Made by a program: the position numbers and the translations under genes | Source: Theileria orientalis strain Shintoku | Lineage: Eukaryota > Apicomplexa > Aconoidasida > Piroplasmida > Theileriidae | Direction: 5' to 3' | Assembly (NCBI RefSeq): GCF_000740895.1 | Contig: NC_025260.1 | Location: 1,592,001-1,656,000, forward strand | Length of the DNA stretch: 64,000 bases | Part shown: piece by piece, positions 1 through 12,935 of the stretch | How positions within the stretch are numbered: position 1 is the stretch's first letter | Layout: each line of letters opens with the position of its first letter | The notes under the pieces: model-generated | What the model was told of the DNA's origin: nothing | What the model saw: the letters and a program-made list of their open reading frames with translations, nothing else | The model's database searches: none

Positions 1-1886
1 CACACACCAGCCCAGAATACGAGTAAGAATTCTAGTAAATTGGACCCTCACAACGGTTCCAAATTAGAAAATATATATTCAAACTTAATAGAAACCAAGA
101 AATTTATTGGAAAATCAAGTTTGTGTAAAGTTAAACAGGATGTCGACACTGAGCACAACACCGACGAAGATACTAAATTGAGCAACTGTAGCAAATGTAA
201 TCGCAAAGAAGAAATGAGCAAGATGCCAGACATGTATACTAATTCAGCTAATAGCTCTGATAATGCTCCTAAGGGCACTTCAACTTATAGTTACCCTGAC
301 GATACTAAAGACAACAGCGACTCTTCCAAAGTTAGGTTTGGCGCCGATAAGGCCATCGCCAGCAGGCTCAATGCCAAGAGAAACATACTTATGCGACTAA
401 ATACCATGGCCAGCAACAGCTCCACTGACCCTTATGATCCTAATGCTGGGTACGGTAACCAATCTCCGGGTTATGGAGGCTCTGGTGGATACGCAACCGA
501 TCCCAATGCAGGTGGCGGCATGGGGGCTCCTATGGCCGGGTCTGCTCCTGCTATGCCTGGGGACCCTTCTGCCGCGGGAATGGGCGGCGGTATGGATGCT
601 AGCATGGGGGGAGGAATGAACAACGGCATGGCACCGCAAGCGGGCGGCTATGTGCCTGAAAGCTATCCAGGCCCAGGATCAGTTCCAGGGTCCGCCTATC
701 CAAATCCCGGCTTCGACCCCAACCAGTCTGGATACGGGAACAACAACCAGTACGGTTACAGCAACGACTGGTATAATGGCCCCGATTCCGGCTACGGCAA
801 CGGCAGTTATCCTACAAACCCGGTCAGTACCACGCCCTATTCCGACGAAGACGATATTCACGAAAGTTTCAAGTGCAAGTACCTTGCCTTTTTCTTCCCC
901 GAATGCACTGACAAGAAGCCTAGAAACAGGCCAATGCCCGCACCAAATCCAATGCCCCCTGTTTCTCAGCAGTATTGCAACATTTACGGCACAACTGACC
1001 TGAACCTAAGGTAGCTTTGTCCTATCATCTGTGGTAGGTAGTGAAACCACTGCTAGTTATCCATTCAACACTAAGACTAACACGACTGTAGCGACTTTTT
1101 GTGCAATGCAAATGATTGGCTCGTGGTCAATCAGAACAATTCAGTGAGGCTCACGAGCAATAAGCCCGTTTCAACCATGCAGAACATTGAGCTAAAGGGC
1201 AATTACTGCAACAAGGAGTCGCTGTCATGCACTCTTCAACTTGTAAGTAGTCTCACTACCACCATATCAGCTACCACCTAATCACAATTAATAATAATGT
1301 CAAACAGGGGGAGAACTCCACAGCTGGACTATCAGTCAGAGGTATGAATGGTGAAAGGACCCTGATAGAATTGAACTCGCTGACCAAGACCGTATCACTA
1401 AAGCAGATTAACAATCAAACAACGCAGATATTGCTGGAGACTCCTTACGTAAGAATTCTGACGCATGTTTAAATTACTGCCTATCGGCGCCTTACTGCAA
1501 GGCTGACTAATAATTATTTAGAGTAAAATGAACAGCAACTTCCTGCACCTGGTTCAAGTGAACGATGGTGGATTCCAAGGGTAACTTTCTTTAGTAATTA
1601 CACATCTTTCTATCACTAGTGCATCATATCACATATATATTGACTATCATCTGTACATCTTACCCTCCACACACGTATCCACTTCAAACTAATCATGCTC
1701 TGTATACAGGACGTTATCTGTTTTTGTCGACGGCAATCACGTATTTTCTAAACGTGATATACCAACTCAAACCACCGGACTAATGGGTACCTACTTCTAC
1801 TTATTGCTAGAATAACAACTTATTCAGGCATGTTTATAAGCTCGGGGAACGCTACCTTCGGTAACCTGTCAGTCACCCCGTCGTGA
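1..1886 (+). CDS. LamG/concanavalin-like domain protein, 5' end missing
   Basis: The frame is open from base 1, so the start lies outside the window. A consistent six-exon model is 1-1010, 1092-1242, 1308-1448, 1522-1580, 1710-1786 and 1828-1886, all with GT-AG introns and matching phases, giving about 498 visible residues. The first 330 residues are low complexity: a charged Asn/Ser/Lys part, then a Gly/Met/Pro/Tyr-rich part. The last 170 residues resemble a LamG/glucanase-like beta sandwich, with alternating hydrophobic strands, an FVDGN turn in exon 5 and a final GNATFGNLSVTPS strand. Carbohydrate or ligand binding is inferred from the fold only. No membrane segment is visible in this part. 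The convergent neighbour ends about 240 bp downstream. I do not recognise a named gene. Confidence 0.6.
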
Positions 1887-2123
1887 TTCTATACATCGTT
1901 CATTAATTTTTAAATCTGTAACATTAATGTCATTAACGTAGACGTAAACAACACGACCAATAACAGTCACCGTCGATATTTACTGCTTTACACTATTATG
2001 TTACAGGGGTGTAAGGTGTCTTCTTCTGATACTTGATTGTGTTAAGTACTGTCGCCAGGTCCATGTCACTTATTCCCAGTACGGAAAAGGCAAATATCTA
2101 TAAATTGTGTCACTGACCAACTT

Positions 2124-4732
2124 TTAGATACGGCAATACTGCTTAACTGCCCAAATTGCGCTTACGATTGCATTCACTTGTTGATACGACAATTTGTCGA
2201 GCAATTGTATGTTTCGTTTAACCAAACTCAATACCACTTCCGATGCTTCCACCAATCTAACATCTCCAAACGACTTCACTATCTTCACCATCTGTAAAAT
2301 TTTTCGTCAACAATATCGGTTATCACTATGAGTCATGCATCAGTATGTATATAAAATATCTTATTCATACTGAGAATGCGTTGAACTGATTTTCCCTAAT
2401 CTGGGCCATTAAGTGTCTCAATATATCCATTGAAACTTTCTCCAGTCCCCTGTAACAGTATTATCTATCTTGCAACCATTCTATACTACGATTACCACTA
2501 AATAAAAGCGCACCGTAGCTGATTATCCTTTGAATGTTTATTTATTTTACAATACGAGTATACTAAATTCACAACTTCATCTCCGGAGTAGGTCTCAATA
2601 CACTTTTTAATCTCCTATTAAATCCGTCAAAACGACTTACCAATTCATATACTTATTTATTATCCATTATCCATTAGCCATTAACCATTAACCATTAAGT
2701 ACCATGAGTTACGTAACAGTCGTAATGTGTATAAGGTATTATGTACTGTACTAGTGCTACTAAGGATGGCAACTATCAATCTAGCTAGCTACAATACACT
2801 AATACCTTCGATGTGAGCTCCATTAGCTCCACATGGTACAGGGTGTTAGTTTTTACGAGTGAATACACCAACGACAGCAGCGTTGTCTTCCCATAGCCTT
2901 CTCTGGCACCAGCATTGTCGAGAGCACCCTTATCGGCAACCGTACCAACCAGCAGTTTATAAAAATGATCTACAAACGACTCTGTCACTTCCCTGGTGAT
3001 ATAATCGCTTTTGCAGTAGGACTGAAAGAGCATGGTTAAACTCTGCCAACAATAAGAGCTCAAATTCTAAATGCGTTGATTAGTATTTCAATTGCGCAGT
3101 ACGCAACTAAGCATACTGAACTAAAATACCACTAAATGCAAAACACACACTTGCCGTACATGCGTAACACCTGGAACACATATGTAACTAGTATCAATCT
3201 ACTACGCCTGTGGCTGTGCTCATTCTCCGTACCTTAGTGGCCTGGTCAAACAGATAGCCTAAACTTGCGCACTTGTAGTCCAGCTTAACCACTGAGTGCA
3301 GTATCATTGCCACCTGTCTCGGCGAGTATCCAACACCCAGCGAGCCTTCCCTGCTGCCGCCCAGTGTATTTTCCAGCATGAACCTGCTCAGCAGCGCCCT
3401 GAACAGTGCTTCGTGGCACACGCACACTCTGCAGTATGCGTTGGCCAGCACCGACACGTGCACACTGTTGAAACTCCCAGCCTTCGTCGCCAACGAATCT
3501 GCAATCTTAGCGTACAAGTCCAGGTAGCCTGAATCGATTACGTTTCCGAACTTGGAGAACGCGTTACATATCGACACCAGGCTATCTACGCTGTACGTCA
3601 GGTACCGGTCCTCACTCAGCATTTGCCGTGAAAACAAGTCAAAGAGCTGCTTACTCAGCATGGACTTCCTCGAGAATCCGTTTGCCAAGTAGTGTATAAC
3701 GTTCTCAGTCCATACGCTGCTGCTGCCACCAGAGCAGTCGTGGCTATCGCTGCCGTTGCCATAACGTTCCAAAATGTAGTCCCCAACCTTTCTCATCTCT
3801 CTGTCAACTCTCACTCTACTCCTCGACACAACGTTAACCATTTGCGATATCACATTTAAGTCAAACTTATCCAAGTTATCCGTTGCCAGGCCAAGCAGCC
3901 TCTTAAGCGTCCTACTGAATGTGGCCCTGTCGGTGCTGCCGTCCTTGGTTTCCGTTCCATCGCTGGAACCGCAACTGGTGCTTTCGAGTCCATTCACCGC
4001 TGCTGTCAACCCGTACAGCACTCCGTACTTGCTGAACTGCTCTCCTCTGCTTAACAGCCTGTTCAACAGTCTTTCCAGCAGCTTCACTGTCAACTCCGTG
4101 TTTCCGTAGTTTAGTTTACTAAAGCACCTTAAGATTATTCCACAGTCACTTCCATTCAAACTCTCAATTATCTCTTCTATCTGTTGCGCTATACTGTACA
4201 TAAAACTGTTTTTGTTTATTATGTCTTCCATTTTTACTATTTTGTGGCCACCGTCGACGCAGTACCTCAACAGACGGTCTAAAATCACATCGACATCCGA
4301 TTTATTATACTTCAAATACGATTCTGCGAACTGTTTTGGCATGATTTTCATGCTTTTTTCCAGAAGAATCTCATTTCTTTCAAACCAGCCGTCTGCCAAG
4401 TCGTATGGAATCTTATTCAGAACCTACATAAATACGTTAACGATCACATCATTCCATCTTAATACTCACAATAACTGTTTATACACATTATTTAATGTTA
4501 TTTTAATATAATTCTGATGCCAATTATGGCCTAAATAACTGGATTCCATTAGTGTGTGTGCAATAATACATTTCATATTTATTTACTAGTTACACATGTA
4601 CTAAACATAATTACTTTTAGCTAAATATTAACTCATTTAAATCCATTTACTTGTTGGTGTTTTATTTTATCCGCTTTATCTCTTGGTGGCAGTAAATTGC
4701 CAAACCTGTTCCTTTCCAAACGACAACACCAT
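2124..4732 (-). CDS. HPR/RAP-like helical-repeat protein, probably mitochondrial
   Basis: Six exons in reading order: 4732-4706, 4423-3233, 3066-2806, 2614-2514, 2449-2371 and 2291-2124. The phases agree and the product is about 608 residues. The main exon is a run of amphipathic helices with recurring patterns such as LLRYC, LERLLNRLLSR and ALLSRFML. This is typical of the helical-repeat (heptatricopeptide/octotricopeptide, FASTK-like) proteins that apicomplexans use on fragmented organellar rRNAs. No C-terminal RAP domain is evident; the last exon is helical and ends in KQYCRI. The nine-codon first exon is the least certain part. The gene at 62532 has a similar start and architecture, so it may be a paralogue. 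RNA binding and mitochondrial location are inferred, not seen. Confidence 0.6.
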
Positions 4733-5031
4733 CTACTTCTAAACATCCTCAAATAGTTCCACCATCCTATCTATATTACACAATTTATTGTTTTAACTAT
4801 TATCTACACCTTCTATTGCACATTTTACAATATTATTACCATTTTTAAATACAATAACTGATGTGTACTATAGGGCATCCCGGTATCCATTAAACTCTTC
4901 TATTCAATCATATATTCTTTATATTCATATTTTTTTCTGATCATGTATTCATTTTTTATCAATATTTACACATTCCCGTACATAATGTTAACGGATTAAA
5001 ATATTTACCATAGGCATTCCCATATTATTAT

Positions 5032-8000
5032 TTAAAATTCCTTAAAATCGTCTAGATTGCTATCTCTCTGCAGACCATTCCTATTCTTTCTCCCAATCCG
5101 GATGCAAGATTCTATTAAATTTGTGATTATTGCTTTTAAATAACAATGCTAAAGACAGTAGCACAACCATCTACTCTTATCTACAGTGTGTATAAGTGTA
5201 CCTGTTTGCGACTTCTGATTCTGAAACATCCTGAGTATGTATCATTTTCCTTTTTAACCAAACTTAAATTGGCAATCGCCTCCTCGTCTAAACACAATGT
5301 TATTCTGTTAATGTGCTAACAGCCACATAGATCATGTCGATCAAGAAGTGTGAATATATGTTAGTGTGTCCGTACAACTGTGTGAATATATGCGTGTATA
5401 TGTGCGTTCATAACTGTGTACATATATGCGTGTACGGGTGCACAACTCACCGAAGAGCGTCTTTAGGAACAGGTTTATTGAAAAGAACGAATTGTTCACC
5501 AGCACGTTCACATTGCTCTCCCTTGGTAAATCGTAGCCGCCTCCCTGTCTGTGAACACCTCCTTCCAGCCCGGCGGCTCCTCCTGCGACCGCTCGCCATT
5601 CGAGGTCTTCGAACTCCTCCATGCCTCCCAGCATGCCGCTGCTGTTTGACGAGTCCACCACTGCCATATTCGTGAACCTCGCTATCACCTCCAGCAGCTC
5701 TGTGGGAGTCACCTTAACTCCCGTGAGGTTAATCTTGTGCTCCCACTCGAACTGGTCCCAGTTTTTTCTAAATACTGCTGCCGGTATCACTGAGGGCTTT
5801 ATGAACTCGTAGAGCGACACGTTGATTGGGTTAAAGGACAGGCACTGCAGCACTATCGTGTTTGAGAAGCTGAAGTACACGTATCCGAAGAGCGTCGTGT
5901 CTCCCGTGCCCACTATTCTGAACTTCATCACCATCTTCTTGACTGTGTTCGGCAGCAGCGTTATCATCTTCTTCGGCGTTATCAGCTCCAGCTCCGAGCC
6001 CGTCGACAGGTCCAGTGATATGTTTTGCAGCACGTCCTTTGTCTTATTCTCCAGGAACAGGTAGAAGTACAGTTTGTTCCCTATCAGCTTCACGAATCCT
6101 TCAACGTAGATCGGGTCCTACACAGCCATTACACCACTGTTTGCATGGTTATCAGAATATTGTTTGTACAGATAAATCCATAGAAACTGTATTTTAATTG
6201 CCAATAGTATAAATCTAGTCCATTGGTATATAGAGCATATCTAGTGTAATTGGCAATAAAAACAGTAATGTAATTGCTCATATAAAATATCTAGCGTAAT
6301 TGCCCATAGAACTTATCTAGTCCAATGATATGTAGCTTGCTCGACAATTAACTACTATTTCTACCATATAAAACCTATCAATCTATCTATATATATCTAC
6401 GTATCTACCAACCAACACTCATCAACTTACCGTTAGTGATGTAAACTGGTGCGTCTTTGCGTACGTTCCCAGCACATCTGCGCCACCATCTGGCGTTGCG
6501 CTTGTTTCCATGCCATCACTCATGCCTTCAGCCCCTGTTGGCAAGGCGTCAATTGTGCTTTCTACTGTCTCCATTCTCCCTCCCAGTGCCGCCGGTGCTG
6601 CGGCGAGCGCACTTTCCATGGACCCCCCTTGGGCTTGCGTAATGGCTTCAAAGAAGTCATCAAGGTCTATGTCCACATCAAATGGCTCCTCTCCTAGCGC
6701 ATCCCCACTCGTTGCTTCACTCAACTTCCCCGTCACTGACATCCTTTCATTGCTTGCGCACAGTGCCAGGTATGTTCCAATCAGCTTAAGGTACCTTTCT
6801 CTATCCTTTAGGAGCCCTAGCAGCAGCAGCAGTGCCATCTTCAGCCTCTTCAGACAGCACACATCCTTGTCCACCATGTTGATAAGCTTAATTATGATCA
6901 AACAGCTATGTTCAACCATATTTCTACCAGTTCTTGCACTACCAAGCCCTTGGTGGCTGTAATTCCCAGCACTGCCGCTGCTAGTGGTAATGCCGTTTGT
7001 CGTATTACCGCTAGTTACAGCACCATTAGCCCCAAAATCGTTAGTTACGCTGCCACCATTATTGACAAAACCATCAGTACTACCACCAGTCACAAAACCA
7101 TCAGTACCACCACCGCTAGTGACAAAACCGTCTACCGATCCACCTCCCTGACCCCCTGCGCTGAAACTCCTGTGCACCAACTTCAACAGCGTCATTGAGA
7201 ACGTGTTGAAAAGCAGGATGTCTCTGTTCTTACTCAGCAGGTTGTGCAGACCCACCTCCGTGGCCCCTACTGTGTAACTCGTGCTGTAACTTCCGTCCTC
7301 CAGGATAACGTTGTACGCTCCTCGGGAGCTCGTGCTATCCGTCGTGTTCGTCACCAACTCGTAAAGCTGACTCACCACTTTGTAGTTGCTGGAGTACTCA
7401 CCCACTACGTACAGGCAGTTGCTCAGCACCTCCTTGCTGACTATGTTATTCAGGTTCTGCACTAGCTGATCCAGCAGCTTGTCGACCACCTCCTGCCTTT
7501 TGTCCACCTTACTGCCGCCAGGAACACTGCTGCCGGTACCAAGACTACTAGCACTAGTAATACCAACATTACTACTTCCACCAAACCCAGTACTAACACC
7601 AAGCCCAGTAACAAGACTACTAGCAGCACTGCCAGTGCCACTACCTGCGGCGGTTATACTCAGCACAGAGTAAAACAGCAACGACACCTGGTGTGCTATC
7701 ATCTCATTCGCGTCCGTCAGGTACACCAGCATGTCTCCCAGCACTCTCAGCACTGAAGCTGCGTGACTTCTTGTCAGTCTGAACATGCTCTTCACCAGCA
7801 GCGACCTGTACTTTGCCACCTCGTCGCTCGCGTAGTTCAAGTCCACCTTCACGAAGCTCTTGACTAGACTCGTCAGTATCGACTCCACGTTCGACTTTGT
7901 CGTCACCTTCAGTATCAGGTTCAGCAGCTTCTGCGTGATCACCAGGTTACTCACGCTAAGCCCCTTCAGCAGGTCGTTGACGTAGTTTTCCAGCACGTTG

Positions 8001-9462
8001 TCCTGCTTACTTGCCAGCTGACTCGCGCTGCTCCCTCTACTCCTCACTATCCTGTTCGCAGTCCTGCTCGACGACTGTATCATATTCAGCTTATCTATGA
8101 TTATTATCTTGACGTTTAGGTCACTTTCGTTCAACAGCACCTTTATCAGCGACTTACAGCACACGTTCATTTCTACACACTAATGACGCTGACCTAACTT
8201 ACGGTTTAGGTGCGGGTACTTAAGCAGCAGGTTTGAGCAGTAAAACAGCACTGAGTTGTCGCTCGAGAATTGCAGCAGCAGAAACAAGATTCTCGCCATC
8301 ATCTGCGCCACTTCTTCGTTTAAACTTGAGAACCTGTCAAAGGAGCACAGTATTGCCAGGTGAACCACTGGCGAGAGGTTCAGCAGGTTTCCTACACGTT
8401 TTCATATACTCTCATATCTCTTATGCTTACTTTCTATTGCGATGATAAACTGTATGCAGAGATCCAGGTTGCAGCTTTCCAACAGTTTATATGCTCTCAC
8501 CGTTCCAAACACGTCGTCACTCTATAGGTCGCGTCAGCATTTACCACTATCACTTTAATCTATCTATGCCTATATACCTATCCAATAAATATATACTATA
8601 ATTTGTGTCTATATCTACACCCGTACCGAGGTAATGAAATTCTCCACTGACTTAAATGAGGACGTTATCAAATCCGACCCAAAATGGTCTGATATGTTCG
8701 TCAAACACAGGAGGGCATTCCTGTACACATACGGCTCCCTGTGCTCCTACACACGAATATCGCCTCGTTAGCCATCTTTTTTATGCTCACGACTTTTATT
8801 AACCATGCATACCACAGCTATAACTATCTAACTACACCTATTATGACCTTAGTCCGGTCACACTTACTATGTTGTCTATAATTGACGGTATCAGCGGCTG
8901 TATCAGCCCAAACACGTTCAATCTCGATATCAATCTCAACACAGCTCCGCGAATGAACTCATTTGGTGAACACAGGTCATTTCTTAGTGCGTTGCTACGT
9001 TATTATGATTACTACTTTGTTCAACACTTACCACACCAAAATTAACTCGTCCCTCGGCGTACCGTCTGGCTTATTCATATTAAACGTGTGAAAGAACAGA
9101 TACACCAGTCTTTTTATTCTGTGGTTGTTGTTCGGCACTATGAATCTGATGATATCCATCAGAAACCCTGACACATCGTCTCCTCTGAGATGGACTAAAA
9201 AAAGTCATGAATCCCATTGTAGTCAAAAAACGAGTTAACTCATTTATAACTAATAACTTGAACTGCTTAATATCTAAATAGTTAAGCCTTTTTATATCTA
9301 ACTGAGCTGTGTTAAGTACATACACAGCAGAAGATCCTCCATCGCTTTCACTTTTCTACTCAGTTTATTATCTTCCAGGTTCTTTCTGATCGAGTTTAAT
9401 GATCCTAGATGACTAGTATCCAGGTCAATATAGATTGGACAGTCAGATTCCTGCTTGTCCAT
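5032..9462 (-). CDS. COPB1: Coatomer subunit beta (beta-COP)
   Basis: Beta-COP is a core subunit of the COPI coat that drives retrograde Golgi-to-ER and intra-Golgi traffic. The N-terminal exons (from M at 9462) carry the alpha-solenoid signatures: FLMDIIRF near 9160, SPNEFIRGAVLRL near 8960 and EPYVYRNALL near 8740. The large exon 8170-6422 continues the solenoid, including VVGEYSSN where beta-COP has its ILGEYC-type motif. It also carries Gly/Ser/Thr-rich insertions at about 7560-7660 and 6940-7140 that ordinary beta-COPs lack. The exon around 6093-5450 is the appendage domain (LELITPKKMITLLP, WDQFEWEHKI). A short exon at about 5287-5203 has AIANLSL and CFRIRSRKQ, matching the family C terminus. 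The last exon and its stop at 5032 are less certain. The gene has many introns. Confidence 0.9.
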
Positions 9463-10082
9463 CTCAACTGCTCAAAACAATAATGTATGCGATACTATAT
9501 GTTGTGGTACTAATATGTCTATCGATATGGTTTTAATACTCTACTGTAAATGCCAATGTTTATTATGGTAGTTTAAAAGTGTCAAATATCACTGATTTAC
9601 GGATTACACAGCCCGATAACAGAATTTTTAGTAGTGTCACTTTTATTGATGTATAATTATTATTTTATTCCATTTAATACCATACACTAGATTTAGTAGT
9701 TTTATCACATCGTTTGTGTTGTAAATTTGAGCCCTGATAGGTTACTTTTTTCTAAAGCTATTACTTATGGTTTAGCTAAAATATTCAGGTTCCATAACTA
9801 ATATTGCAAATTTAAGGCTGTTATTAAACACTGTTTAATAGTTTGTTATTATTTTTTACAATTTTGATGATATTTATGCTTGAATCGGCTAGTTGTTGCT
9901 ACACATAAATACATATATCAAAGTATTCGCATCTAATTTTAAATTTAATATTCAAGAGTCTGTATTTTGCTATTATGAGGTCATAATACTAGTATTGTGA
10001 CTGGAACTAAGAGTTTGGTTCAAAGGAGATTATACATTTTGTATTAACTATTACACACCAGGTCATAATTACTGCTTACACG
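9463..10082. other. Divergent intergenic region
   Basis: About 620 AT-rich bases lie between the start of beta-COP on the minus strand and a small membrane-protein gene on the plus strand, so it probably holds both promoters. I see no coding signal or conserved repeat. Confidence 0.5.
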
Positions 10083-10577
10083 ATGTTGCAACATCTGCTT
10101 TGCGTTTACAACCTCGTGGGCCTACTGGTGTCTATATTTCTGGCCTCAAAGACCACTCCTACTCATATGTTTTACGAGTATTCAAAAATCATAGTTTCCA
10201 TTAGGGTCTACAGACACATCCCGTTCTTTTGGGACTTAGTCTTTTATTCCTGCTTCGTCCTATCGTTTTACGGGCTGTTTAGCATTTCGGGAGAGCTGGT
10301 AAATTTCCTCTACGTACCCCAGGTCACCACTCTATATGTGCCTCATCTCGCCTCACAGCTGAGGTTGCTTTTCAGATTACTCTTTGACCTGAAACTGCAC
10401 AAATCGCATAAAATATCTAATCTCATGTTGAAGCTTTTGAACTGCCTATTGGCTATCGTAGTCTGGTCCTACATTAAGTTTTACAGGTCACAGCGAGATT
10501 TTTACCACAACTTGATCTTAGCTCATCAGGAAAGGACCGAAATGGAGTTTCTGAAGAAAAATTGTTTAAAAATATGA
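10083..10577 (+). CDS. Small multi-pass membrane protein, unknown function
   Basis: Single exon of 164 residues, starting at the first ATG of the open frame. Hydrophobic segments are at about residues 4-21 (signal anchor or first helix), 48-72 and 112-132, with weaker hydrophobicity near 75-90. The C-terminal 30 residues are charged and likely soluble (HQERTEMEFLKK). I do not recognise the family. It stands alone between divergent beta-COP and the FAINT-like genes. The lack of introns and the modest length leave some doubt about a missing upstream exon. Confidence 0.55.
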   Translation: MLQHLLCVYNLVGLLVSIFLASKTTPTHMFYEYSKIIVSIRVYRHIPFFWDLVFYSCFVLSFYGLFSISGELVNFLYVPQVTTLYVPHLASQLRLLFRLLFDLKLHKSHKISNLMLKLLNCLLAIVVWSYIKFYRSQRDFYHNLILAHQERTEMEFLKKNCLKI

Positions 10578-11068
10578 TCACTTCAAAGCTGTTTTAACTT
10601 TCTGTAAAATAAACACAGTAATATTTTAACTATTTATTCACCTATTTTTATACACATAAAGTATTTACTACATTCAAATTACACTGTTACTGCATTGCTG
10701 ACTGGTTAAGTGAAAGCTTAATTCACTTGATTTACACCTCGGTATAAAAAGGGGGCGCTATTATCTCATACGAATGTTAATGGTACCGCAATTATAGTAT
10801 TGTGGCACATATACTATTGGCGTTATCTTTAGATATTTTCATAATATTATGTGACCACTGATAAAACCACATGTTAGGCTACTAATATTACCATTATTTC
10901 ATATAGATAATAGTCGATTAATGAAAGTTACCATTACTTCAAATTATTTAGACCTTTCTAGTGTTACAAAGGCCTGCTATTATGGTAATCATTCCATATT
11001 GTTACATGTTTGTGACTAATTGAGTTTTATTATTTATAACATCAATTAATACTAATGAATATAAGTTC
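10578..11068. other. Convergent intergenic region
   Basis: About 490 AT-rich bases between convergent gene ends. I see nothing beyond short A/T runs and a GC tract (GGGGGCG) near 10750. Confidence 0.4.
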
Positions 11069-11968
11069 TTATTCTGTAGGTGCACTTGATGAGTCTTGTT
11101 CATTTGTAACTGGTGAACCATCTCCACCAGACGAATCAGCATCAGCAGCTGTACTAGATCCGCCAGATGCATCAGCATCAGGTGTTGCATCCTTAGATTG
11201 CTCACTTGTATCCGTTGAACCAGATTCGGCTTGAGTTGCATCTGTCGAACCAGCTTCAGCTGATTCTTTAGCTTCGTTAGCTGGTACACTTGATGCCTGG
11301 TTGGGATCAGCAGGAAATTCAGATGATTCTGAATTAGCTTGGTTTGCATCTGTTGAAGCAGGCCTAGCCTCATTTGTTCTTTTTATGGTTCCAACATGTT
11401 TCCACACTTTAGTTTCATCAAATTTATAGAACAATGATTCATAGGCATCACGAACAGTAATTTCCTTAGATACACCATCAAATGTCACTGATTTAGGCTT
11501 TTCGAGACTATGCTCTCCCCTTTTCCACACATCCATGTTATTAAACCTTACTAATATACACGGGAGCTCTGGTTTGAAAGCATAAGTACGAGTACCCATG
11601 AATTCATCCGAAAGATGTTCCTTATCTTCCATTAATACTGGATTACCATCTGCGTCAGCCTTAAATGCTTTAAGGCCACGAAGGTTTTCTGGAACTTGAT
11701 TAACAGCAACGGCATTGGCTGGTTGAGCTAATGTGCTAGCGACATCTTCAGAAGATTCGGAAACAGGGGCTCCAGCTTCTGCTGAAACTTCAGCTTCGGA
11801 AGCATCAGCTGAAACATTATTAGCCTCAACACTATTAGCATTACCTGATGTCCCATCAGCTGTTGATGCCGAATCTTCTTCACCTGCTTTGACTGGGACC
11901 ACAAGATTCCAGTGACTGTGTGTCAACAGGTAAACCAATATGTATGAAGCAAACCAATACAACTTCAT
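11069..11968 (-). CDS. Secreted FAINT-like (DUF529) protein with Ser/Ala/Asp-rich tail
   Basis: Single exon, 299 residues. Residues 1-28 form a signal peptide (hydrophobic YILVYLL core, cleavage probably near VKAG). A Ser/Ala/Glu-rich spacer follows, then a FAINT-like module at about residues 120-195: FMGTRTYAFKP, PCILVRFNNMDVWKRG, PKSVTFDG, ITVRDAYESLFYKF and VWKHV. The last 100 residues are Ser, Ala, Asp and Thr rich with no membrane segment. FAINT proteins are a Theileria-expanded secreted class, many exported into the host cell; that role is inferred here. A shorter paralogue lies upstream at 12936, and both have nearly the same 5' flank about 110 bp before the ATG. Confidence 0.75.
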   Translation of the reverse strand: MKLYWFASYILVYLLTHSHWNLVVPVKAGEEDSASTADGTSGNANSVEANNVSADASEAEVSAEAGAPVSESSEDVASTLAQPANAVAVNQVPENLRGLKAFKADADGNPVLMEDKEHLSDEFMGTRTYAFKPELPCILVRFNNMDVWKRGEHSLEKPKSVTFDGVSKEITVRDAYESLFYKFDETKVWKHVGTIKRTNEARPASTDANQANSESSEFPADPNQASSVPANEAKESAEAGSTDATQAESGSTDTSEQSKDATPDADASGGSSTAADADSSGGDGSPVTNEQDSSSAPTE

Positions 11969-12078
11969 TTTCGAGTATTTTGGTTATGTCTGGAACAGCT
12001 AATCCTACCAATCATAGTGCTGGGGTCAGTCCAACCTTCTTGTAGTAGCTGACTCGAAGCTGAAATAGACCATATTGA

Positions 12079-12486
12079 TACTTTAATGATACCATCATGC
12101 ACCAATTCACCAAACGAGTTGTTCTATGTGAGTACAAATATGTCTGGTATACGTATTATTTGCTGTTATAATTGTAGTTTGCTCGTTATTACGTGCTACA
12201 CAGTACTCTAATTGTTGATTTTGTAATATGGTGTTATGATTCTATCTACAATTGATATATCAGTGATTCTACACATAAATGGTACAATAAGATTACGTTA
12301 TTCATGATGAATAATTGATATTACACATACACATTTGACTCAACAGTTAATGATGAATACACACGTCAACTACCACTGATATCGATGGTATACCTAATGT
12401 TCACACAACACACAAGTACTGATAAATACGGATACATATACGTGATAATCAGGTACTATAGGTTAATATAATGTATAATAAGACAG
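12079..12486. repeat. 5' flank repeat, copy 1 (about 408 bp)
   Basis: This block is nearly identical to 13659-14066 at a constant offset of 1580 bp; I saw only a few single-base differences by eye. It ends about 111 bp upstream of the FAINT-like gene starting at 11968. It contains no open frame of note, so it is probably a duplicated promoter or 5' regulatory block. Confidence 0.9.
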
Positions 12487-12935
12487 GTATATAGTCATGA
12501 CCTAGTTAGCTATTCTTATACACATATAAAGTTTTTAATACATTTAATGTACACATGTTACTACATTTGACCATTCAATAATAGCTTATTAGTTAGCCAG
12601 TCATTTTACAAATATTTGCGATAAAGTGACACTGTTAATTCAAAGTTGCTAAAATAATTTTCTTCAAACTTCTTCTACCCTTAGACAATTAGCATTTGAT
12701 ATAACAGATTTAACGATGGACGGTACCGTAACGTGAGTGAATCTTGACCTTACAAACACTCCATAGGCCAATTATAATGGTTCACCGTTCCGTTGATTAC
12801 ATATGAGGGTCATTCGTGATACGTGGTTGTGATGGACGTAGACTTACAATGAAACACCAAAAACATAAATGACTGCTAGCTATAAGTTATTAAACTGTTG
12901 GATCTTCTGAAATACAAAATTCGGTAGTAGTTGTT

